A DNA stretch of 19,724 nucleotides from an uncultured Ruminococcus sp. (GTDB lineage: Bacteria > Bacillota > Clostridia > Oscillospirales > Ruminococcaceae), in contig CAJTWQ010000020.1 of the NCBI GenBank assembly GCA_910579835.1, forward strand, positions 10,484-30,207, read 5' to 3'. The translations under genes were made by a program, and so were the position numbers. The notes beneath the pieces were generated by a model that was not told the DNA's origin, did no database searches, and saw only the letters and a program-made list of their open reading frames with translations. Shown in pieces: positions 15,449-19,724 of this stretch. The stretch's first letter is position 1. The number at the start of each line of letters is the position of its first letter.

Positions 15449-16279
15449 TTATTTATTTTTACGGTATTCTGTTGGCGAAAGTCCGTAGAATTCCTTAAAC
15501 GATTTGGTAAAACAGCTCTGACTTTTGTATCCGGATGATGCTGCAATATCTGCAATGCTGCTGTTTGTCTTACAAAGAAGTTCGGCGGCTTTTTTTAGAC
15601 GTAAAGATCTCATATATGAAGCTATAGGCTGTCCATATATTTCTTTAAATATTTTTTTTAGCGTTGTAGTGTTGATAAAATATTTTCGAGAGATTTCTTC
15701 TGTTGTATAATGCTGTTGTGGTTCGGAAATAAGCATATCGTGTATTACAGCAACTGTTTTAAGCTGCTCCTGCGGAAATTTTTTTTCATCGTTTTCCAAC
15801 GGCATCTTCAATCCTGCAAGAAAAAGCAGAAGTTCCGTTATTTTAAGACGTTTATATGGATCCAGCATATTTTCTGGTATACTGTACAGAGGAAGGAAGA
15901 TTGCGTTCGTTTCCGGAGACGGATGGAGTTTTATAAAACTTTCTTTGAATTTTTTACTGATTTCAGAAAAATCTGCTATACTGTCAGTAATGTATTCCGG
16001 CATTGATTCAAATATTTTTTTCGGGTTAAGTCCCACTGTGATTCCCTGACAGTGCGAATCCGTCAAAACTATGCATTTTATGGGAATGGTCGTTATCAGC
16101 ATAGAACCTTTTCCGAAAAAAAACGAACTTCCCTTAGTATTTTTAGCAAGACAGCTTCCGTCATAAAAATATTTGATTATAATATTCTTACCATGCGCGG
16201 CTACAGTTTCTCTGTCAGAGAAACAGAAAGGTTCTATAAAGGCGCCCGGAAAAAGTTCTGATCCGTCGGCAGACGTCAT
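15449..16279 (-). CDS. AraC family transcriptional regulator
   Basis: The 276-residue protein ends in a clear AraC/XylS double helix-turn-helix (~175-276). The first helix pair is around YTTEEISRKYFINTTTLKKIF. The second is around SSIADIAASSGYKSQSCFTKSF, closing with YGLSPTEYRK. The N-terminal ~165 residues have no family I recognise with confidence; they are beta-rich in part (NIIIKYFYDGSC, SMLITTIPIKCIVLTD), as expected for a ligand-sensing domain of PchR-like regulators. Its ATG overlaps the TGA of the arsR-like gene (16276-16279), so the two regulators are co-translated. No target gene lies next to it in the window, since rpsO beyond it has its own promoter. It may act on distant uptake or efflux genes. 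The DNA-binding family is certain; the inducer is not known. Confidence 0.9.
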   Translation of the reverse strand: MTSADGSELFPGAFIEPFCFSDRETVAAHGKNIIIKYFYDGSCLAKNTKGSSFFFGKGSMLITTIPIKCIVLTDSHCQGITVGLNPKKIFESMPEYITDSIADFSEISKKFKESFIKLHPSPETNAIFLPLYSIPENMLDPYKRLKITELLLFLAGLKMPLENDEKKFPQEQLKTVAVIHDMLISEPQQHYTTEEISRKYFINTTTLKKIFKEIYGQPIASYMRSLRLKKAAELLCKTNSSIADIAASSGYKSQSCFTKSFKEFYGLSPTEYRKNK

Positions 16280-16653
16280 TTTGATTCTCCTTCACGGCAG
16301 TACGGACAGGAAAAATCAACTAACATTTCAATCATGTGGTGAAGCAGCTCTGTCTGACGTGATTCCGACGCCTTGTAATAGACTTCCTTTCCGTCACGGC
16401 GGCTGACTATAAGTCCGCAGGATTTCAGTTGTTTTAAATGATGTGAAACAGCTGGGCTGCTCATTTCCATCATTGCGGAAATATTTATAACACATTCTTC
16501 GCAGTGGCATAATATCCAAAATATTTTTAGCCGGCTGCTGTCTCCGAGCTGTTTAAAAATGTCGGAAACAATTTGAAAATCAGCAGTTTTCGGCATATGG
16601 TCAAAGTCATGTTCGATGCTCTGACCATGATTGTGGGGCATTTGCTTTTTCAT
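16276..16653 (-). CDS. ArsR/SmtB family metal-type repressor
   Basis: The 125-residue protein has the ArsR winged helix: FKQLGDSSRLKIFWIL, then the recognition helix SSPAVSHHLKQLKSCGLI, and the wing VSRRDGKEVYY. Potential metal ligands are dense: a His/Asp-rich N-terminus (H7, H9, H15, D16, D18, H19), C49-H50-C51-E52-E53-C54 where classic members have the ELCVCDL alpha-3 site, and a C-terminal C116-PY-C119. This supports sensing of a thiophilic metal such as Zn, Cd, Pb or Cu; which one cannot be told. GGAGG at 16661-16665 precedes the ATG. A palindrome about 24-41 bp upstream of the start is a likely operator, with a second inverted copy about 200 bp further up. It is coupled by ATGA to an AraC gene. 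No metal pump or transporter gene is adjacent in this window. Confidence 0.92.
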   Translation of the reverse strand: MKKQMPHNHGQSIEHDFDHMPKTADFQIVSDIFKQLGDSSRLKIFWILCHCEECVINISAMMEMSSPAVSHHLKQLKSCGLIVSRRDGKEVYYKASESRQTELLHHMIEMLVDFSCPYCREGESK

Positions 16654-16676
16654 AAATTTTCCTCCGTTCAGAGCAT

Positions 16677-16694
16677 TAAGAATTAGTTCTCATA
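16677..16694. promoter_or_regulatory. Palindromic 18-bp site proximal to arsR (candidate operator)
   Basis: TAAGAATTAGTTCTCATA lies within a wider imperfect palindrome GCAT-n-GCATATGC-type context (16673-16697; arms GCATTAAGAA and TTCTCATATGC). Its AGAA...TTCT core and 12-2-12-like symmetry resemble ArsR/SmtB operators. It sits 24-41 bp before the arsR start. Confidence 0.55.
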
Positions 16695-16696
16695 TG

Positions 16697-16888
16697 CTAA
16701 CGGCATGTCTGCTTTACATAAGCACTACCAGTCAAATCAGAAGTTTGGAGCGCTGCTTGTTTTCGGAAATTTTTACTGATAACTGAGTTGAAAATGTTTG
16801 CCATACAAAAGTATGCCTGCACATTTTCCTTTGATCTTGGTAAAATCAAGCTTGAAAATTCGTATACAAATCCTATGAGAACAAGTTC
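16697..16888 (-). other. Unannotated 63-codon open frame between two inverted palindromes
   Basis: On the minus strand the frame opens after a TAA (16889-16891) and closes at TAG (16697-16699). The translation includes SSLILPRSKENVQAYF and runs to an end GSAYVKQTCR. Possible starts are a GTG at 16820-16822, four bases after an AAAGGA-like site (about 41 residues), or an ATG at 16802-16804. Both boundaries touch the two 18-bp palindromes. It may be a short leader gene, a decayed gene, or simply a conserved non-coding element with an open frame by chance. The residue string feels familiar as a recurring short hypothetical in Firmicutes, but I cannot verify that. Confidence 0.3.
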
Positions 16889-16891
16889 TTA
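16874..16891. promoter_or_regulatory. Second palindromic 18-bp site, inverted copy (candidate distal operator)
   Basis: TATGAGAACAAGTTCTTA is the inverted copy of the site at 16677-16694, with 16 of 18 positions identical and a perfect AGAAC-AA-GTTCT core. It lies 27 bp after the mrp stop codon and about 220 bp upstream of arsR. A distal operator for a looped complex, or the end of a small inserted element, are the two readings. Confidence 0.5.
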
Positions 16892-16917
16892 TTTTTCCTT
16901 AACAGCAGCGCATTTGA

Positions 16918-17739
16918 TTATTTTGCAATATATTCGACAGCGTCGTTAAGCCAATCGCCTTCAAACAGCTCAATGGTTCCCTGATCGCAGTGCTTTGCAA
17001 GGTCAGGATCAATCGGGAGCTGTGCCAAAACAGGAATTCCGTACTGAGAAGCGATTTCTGAAATATGGCTTTCACCATAAATACTGTGACGCTTTCCGCA
17101 GTCAGGACATTCAAAATAGCTCATGTTTTCGACTATGCCCAGAATTGGGATGTTCATAAGCTTGGCCATTTTTACAGCTTTCTCAACTATCATTGAAACA
17201 AGTTCCTGTGGAGAGGTAACGATAACGATTCCATCGACAGGAACAGACTGAAAAACAGTAAGTGGGACATCGCCTGTTCCGGGCGGCATATCAACGAAGA
17301 GACAGTCTATATCTTTCCATATAACGTCTGTCCAGAACTGTTTTACAACGCCTGCTATAACAGGTCCTCTCCAGACTACAGGATCGCTTTCGTTTTCTAA
17401 AAGCAGATTGATCGACATAATATCGATTCCCATTTTGCTCTTGACGGGAAGAATACCAAACTCGCAGCCTTCTGCCTTATCATGAATACCGAACGCTTTC
17501 GGTATAGACGGTCCTGTAATGTCAGCGTCCATAATACCAACGCTTTTTCCCGCTCTTTGCATAGAAACAGCCAGAAGAGAAGAAACCAGAGTTTTTCCGA
17601 CGCCGCCTTTGCCGCTGACAACACCGATAACCTTTCCGATATTGCTCATCTGATTTGGTTTTTCGATAAAGCTCTGAGGTTCATTTCTGCTGTCACAATT
17701 GCTTGAACAGCTTGAGCAGTCATGTGTACAATCACTCAT
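16918..17739 (-). CDS. mrp: Mrp/NBP35-family iron-sulfur cluster carrier ATPase
   Basis: The 273-residue protein has the deviant Walker A SGKGGVGKT (K44 and K49), DADITGPSIPKAFG, VDMPPGTGD (switch region) and a conserved CPDC (C211, C214), which in this family bridges a 4Fe-4S cluster at the dimer interface. The N-terminus carries a cysteine cluster CTHDCSSCSSNC (C4, C8, C11, C15), a second possible Fe-S or metal site seen in many anaerobe members. It acts in the cytosol, binding and passing Fe-S clusters to target proteins in an ATP-dependent way. An AAGGAG site lies before the ATG, and a consensus promoter sits about 40 bp upstream. It is divergent from the PH-domain-like gene. The family call is firm. 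It may be shown as apbC or mrp; the role in this host is inferred. Confidence 0.93.
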   Translation of the reverse strand: MSDCTHDCSSCSSNCDSRNEPQSFIEKPNQMSNIGKVIGVVSGKGGVGKTLVSSLLAVSMQRAGKSVGIMDADITGPSIPKAFGIHDKAEGCEFGILPVKSKMGIDIMSINLLLENESDPVVWRGPVIAGVVKQFWTDVIWKDIDCLFVDMPPGTGDVPLTVFQSVPVDGIVIVTSPQELVSMIVEKAVKMAKLMNIPILGIVENMSYFECPDCGKRHSIYGESHISEIASQYGIPVLAQLPIDPDLAKHCDQGTIELFEGDWLNDAVEYIAK

Positions 17740-17777
17740 TTTAAGACACTCCTTAATATTTTTATTTGTATTTTTAT

Positions 17778-17806
17778 ATTATACCCTATTTTTCCTGATT
17801 AGTCAA
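17778..17806 (-). promoter_or_regulatory. Sigma-A promoter of mrp
   Basis: TTGACT (17801-17806) and a perfect TATAAT (17778-17783) are 17 bp apart on the minus strand. The start codon is about 38 bp past the -10. Confidence 0.87.
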
Positions 17807-17861
17807 GACAGTTATTTTATAGGGAGCAACTGAATAAAATACGCTTATTGCAAAAAAAATG

Positions 17862-17890
17862 TTGACTATCGGCAAATTATGTGTTAAAAT
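17862..17890 (+). promoter_or_regulatory. Sigma-A promoter of the PH-domain/FkbM unit
   Basis: TTGACT (17862-17867) and TAAAAT (17885-17890) are 17 bp apart on the plus strand, 35 bp before the start codon at 17926. It is divergent from the mrp promoter, with 55 bp between the two -35 boxes. Confidence 0.8.
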
Positions 17891-17925
17891 AAAAACAGAT
17901 GAATGTTTCCAAGGAGGAAATGCAT

Positions 17926-18360
17926 ATGAAAAAAAATGCTTTCAAGTATGTGTGGACCGATAAAAAACGTACTATCTTCGGTTTGCCGCTCTCATTTACA
18001 CGTTACTATCTTACCGAAACAAAATTTATTACACGCACCGGATTTCTTAATGTTGATGAAGATGAGATAGATCTCTATAAAATTATTGACAAAAAGGTGA
18101 GATTCCCTTTTTTTCAGAGGTTATTTAAATGCGGCACTATTATTATATACAGCCGTGATGCAGATACTCCGTCGAAGGAAGTTCATTGTATAAAAAATGT
18201 CCGTCAGGTTTCTGAGCTTATTGACAAGTATCTTACTATTATGCGCGATCGTTACGGCATCAGGGGCAGGGATATGATGACATTCGGACACGATCATTCC
18301 TGCGGAGATGATTACGATGATTATGGAAACTGCGATGATGGCTTTGAAGATCAATTTTAA
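17926..18360 (+). CDS. Bacterial PH-domain-like protein with acidic Cys/His tail
   Basis: The 144-residue protein begins MKKNAFKYVWTDKKRTIFGL. The stretch TRYYLTETKFITRTGFLNVDEDEIDLYKIID followed by a strand-rich segment and an amphipathic end helix (VRQVSELIDKYL) resembles the bacterial PH (bPH_2, YdbS/T-like) fold. There is no transmembrane helix, unlike many bPH_2 proteins. The last ~25 residues are very acidic with two cysteines and two histidines (HDHSC, DDYDDYGNC), a possible metal-binding or disordered tail. An upstream in-frame ATG at 17899 is before the AGGAGG site (17912-17917), and one at 17920 is only 2 nt after it. The ATG at 17926 is 8 nt away and is chosen. It precedes the FkbM gene by 18 bp in what looks like one operon. 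The PH fold is inferred from pattern only; function is unknown. Confidence 0.72.
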   Translation: MKKNAFKYVWTDKKRTIFGLPLSFTRYYLTETKFITRTGFLNVDEDEIDLYKIIDKKVRFPFFQRLFKCGTIIIYSRDADTPSKEVHCIKNVRQVSELIDKYLTIMRDRYGIRGRDMMTFGHDHSCGDDYDDYGNCDDGFEDQF

Positions 18361-18378
18361 TTGCGGGGTGATAACTGA

Positions 18379-19443
18379 ATGCTTTCTTTCATAACAGAAA
18401 AGCAGTCCTGCTGGGACCGGCTTAAGGCTGAAAAGAAACCCATATTCATATATGGCATGGGTGACGGCGCTCTTAAGATTATGTCTGTTTTTAAAGATAA
18501 AGGGATCGCCGTTTCTGGAGTTTTTGCAAGCGATGATTTTGTCCGCGGGCATTCATTTGAGGGGTTTCGTGTACATAAGCTCTCCGAAATAGAGGATATG
18601 GTTGAAGATTTTGCAGTAGTTCTTGCATTTGCGGCGGGTTATCAGGAAATCGTTGACAAGATTCACAATATTGCTTCACGTCATACGCTTTATGTTCCAG
18701 ATGTTCCGGTTGTGGGACGCGGGCTGTTTACTTATGAGTACTGTCAGGAAAATGCCGAAAAGATTTTTGCTGTCTATAACAGTCTTGCCGATGATTACTC
18801 CAGAAAGGTTTATGCAAATATACTTAATTTTAAGATAAGCGGAAAAATTGAATATTTATCGGCTGTTACGACTCCTAAGGCTGAAATATACAAAAAGATT
18901 ATCAGGCCTACTCTGAATGAAACATATGTAGATCTTGGGGCGTACAACGGAGATACGATTCGCGAACTGCTGGAATTCACTCACGGTATGTTTCATTCCA
19001 TTTATGCTCTTGAACCGGATAAGAAAAATTTTAAAAAACTTGCCAAATCAGTTGACGGAATGAATCATGTCTATGCTTTTAACGCTGCTGCATGGTGTGT
19101 TGATACTGAACTTCCGTTTTCCGCAAAAGCAGGGCGGCAGTCGTCGATTACAGGTTTTTCCGATACGCTCGTTCCTGCCAGATCTGTTGACAGCATTCTC
19201 GGCCGGCGTCCGGCAACTATTATAAAAATGGATGTCGAGGGATTTGAGCGTGAGGCGATATGGGGCGCTTCACAGAATATTGCACATTTTTCTCCAAAGC
19301 TTATGGTTTCTCTTTACCACAGAAATGAGGATATTTTTGAACTGCCTCTGCTGATAAAGTCTTTAAATCCCAACTATAAGATTTATATAAGGCATCAGCT
19401 TTACATTCCGGCGTGGGAAACTAATCTTTACGCCGTGCCATAA
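18379..19443 (+). CDS. FkbM family SAM-dependent methyltransferase with N-terminal Rossmann-like domain
   Basis: The 354-residue protein has an N-terminal Rossmann-like segment (KPIFIYGMGDGALKIM, ~20-35, then FASDDF and VVLAFAAGYQEI). From ~165 it has an FkbM-type methyltransferase: SAM-binding YVDLGAYNGDT (D185-D192), ALEPDKKNFKKL, and the family block IIKMDVEGFEREAIWGA (D285, E287, G288). FkbM enzymes usually methylate hydroxyl groups of sugars or polyketides. The N-terminal domain resembles sugar-nucleotide-binding regions found on glycan-modifying enzymes, so a role in modifying a cell-surface glycan is plausible. A GGGGTG ribosome binding site precedes the ATG. The upstream PH-like gene (18-bp gap) shares its promoter. 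No other glycan genes are visible nearby, so the acceptor is unknown. Confidence 0.85.
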   Translation: MLSFITEKQSCWDRLKAEKKPIFIYGMGDGALKIMSVFKDKGIAVSGVFASDDFVRGHSFEGFRVHKLSEIEDMVEDFAVVLAFAAGYQEIVDKIHNIASRHTLYVPDVPVVGRGLFTYEYCQENAEKIFAVYNSLADDYSRKVYANILNFKISGKIEYLSAVTTPKAEIYKKIIRPTLNETYVDLGAYNGDTIRELLEFTHGMFHSIYALEPDKKNFKKLAKSVDGMNHVYAFNAAAWCVDTELPFSAKAGRQSSITGFSDTLVPARSVDSILGRRPATIIKMDVEGFEREAIWGASQNIAHFSPKLMVSLYHRNEDIFELPLLIKSLNPNYKIYIRHQLYIPAWETNLYAVP

Positions 19444-19501
19444 ATTGCACGCAAATCAATAAGGAGACGCAGGGGACGGTAATGGATGCCAAAGAGGGGG
19501 A

Positions 19502-19527
19502 AAATCTACGGTATAAGATTTATTTTT
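19502..19527 (+). terminator. Weak terminator after the FkbM gene
   Basis: AAATCT (19502-19507) pairs with AGATTT (19516-19521), followed by A and TTTTT. The stem is AU-rich and only 6 bp, but its place between the FkbM stop and the next promoter fits a weak intrinsic terminator. Confidence 0.4.
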
Positions 19528-19554
19528 GAATTACTGCGTAAATTGATGCCAGAC

Positions 19555-19583
19555 TTGACAAAAATATTACATAATGATATAAT
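19555..19583 (+). promoter_or_regulatory. Consensus sigma-A promoter of the TPP-riboswitch transcript
   Basis: Perfect TTGACA (19555-19560), 17-bp spacer, perfect TATAAT (19578-19583). The riboswitch starts within about 8-10 bp of the -10, so the aptamer lies at the very 5' end of the message. Confidence 0.93.
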
Positions 19584-19590
19584 AAAAAAG

Positions 19591-19706
19591 CAGGGGAGCT
19601 TGTATACCATAATTTATTGCAAATGATTTTGGGTATAAACAGGCTGAGAGGAAGATATAAGCTTCGACCCTTTACCTGATGCGGGTAATGCCGCCGTAGG
19701 AAGTCA
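19591..19706 (+). promoter_or_regulatory. TPP riboswitch (THI box)
   Basis: The conserved parts appear in order: CAGGGGAGC (19591-19599), an extended P3 arm (TTGTATACC ... GGGTATAAACAG), GGCTGAGA, a small hairpin (GAAG/CTTC), GACCCTTTACCTGATGCGGG, then TAATGCCGCCGTAGGAAG. The GGG/CCC pairing makes P2, and GCGG/CCGC closes P4-P5. It binds thiamine pyrophosphate and normally turns off thiamine synthesis or uptake genes. The only candidate ribosome binding site is the GGAG at 19721-19724, the last four bases of the window, so the controlled gene lies just beyond the right edge. No intrinsic terminator is visible between the aptamer and that site, which hints at translational control, though the window ends too soon to be sure. 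A possible outer stem AAAAGC/GCTTTT (19586-19591 with 19712-19717) would reach close to the binding site. Confidence 0.93.
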
Positions 19707-19724
19707 TATGGGCTTTTAACGGAG

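Noticed and set aside
17899..17925. Upstream ATG starts for the PH-domain-like gene
   Set aside because: The ATG at 17899 lies before the AGGAGG site and the one at 17920 is only 2 nt after it; the ATG at 17926 has normal spacing.
18121..18552. A 143-codon minus-strand frame across the PH-like and FkbM genes
   Set aside because: It crosses a well-supported operon antisense and has no promoter or family signature.
1..19724. CRISPR arrays, tRNA or rRNA genes, transposase genes
   Set aside because: No regularly spaced repeats, no cloverleaf or rRNA sequence, and no transposase or integrase motif was seen on either strand.

Overview
The window looks like a low-GC, anaerobic, fibre-degrading Firmicute of the Ruminococcus type (Oscillospiraceae). 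The main evidence is two secreted proteins that end in type I dockerins (a GH43 glycosidase and an M6-type metallopeptidase), plus a cytosolic-type GH5 glycosidase. The housekeeping genes (rpsO, pnp, mrp), the sigma-A promoters (TTGACN-17-TATAAT) and the strong GGAGG ribosome binding sites also fit. The species cannot be named from the sequence alone.

Layout. Positions 1-5761 form a cellulosome-related block. It holds a partial GH5 gene running off the left edge, a GH43-CBM-dockerin gene, a very small holin-like membrane protein, and a divergently transcribed M6 peptidase with a probable seven-bladed propeller and a dockerin. A double hairpin at 5688-5757 separates this block from a convergent minus-strand block.

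Positions 5762-7610 are a self-contained drug-response unit: a MarR regulator overlapping a MATE efflux pump by ATGA, with a perfect 12-bp inverted repeat lying on its promoter. Positions 7667-12404 read leftward as one likely operon: a UDP-sugar pyrophosphorylase-like protein followed by two half-transporters that together make a heterodimeric ABC exporter with one consensus and one degenerate ATPase site. Positions 12512-15329 are rpsO-pnp, with several RNA structures: a candidate autoregulatory rpsO leader, a three-armed switch-like hairpin after rpsO, and a 62-nt long-stem hairpin in the pnp leader. A 70-bp imperfect palindrome lies between pnp and the next gene.

Positions 15449-16891 hold an ArsR-AraC regulator pair (ATGA overlap). 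Its upstream region is bounded by two inverted copies of an 18-bp palindrome that enclose an unannotated 63-codon open frame. Positions 16918-17806 carry an Mrp/NBP35 iron-sulfur carrier. Divergent from it is a two-gene unit: a bacterial PH-domain-like protein with an acidic Cys/His tail, and an FkbM-type methyltransferase. The right edge carries a consensus promoter and a TPP riboswitch whose target gene lies just outside the window.

Nothing here is a clear new multi-gene defence or mobile system. The most interesting items are the inverted-palindrome element upstream of arsR, the stacked RNA structures around rpsO-pnp, the dockerin-bearing propeller protease, and the PH/FkbM pair.
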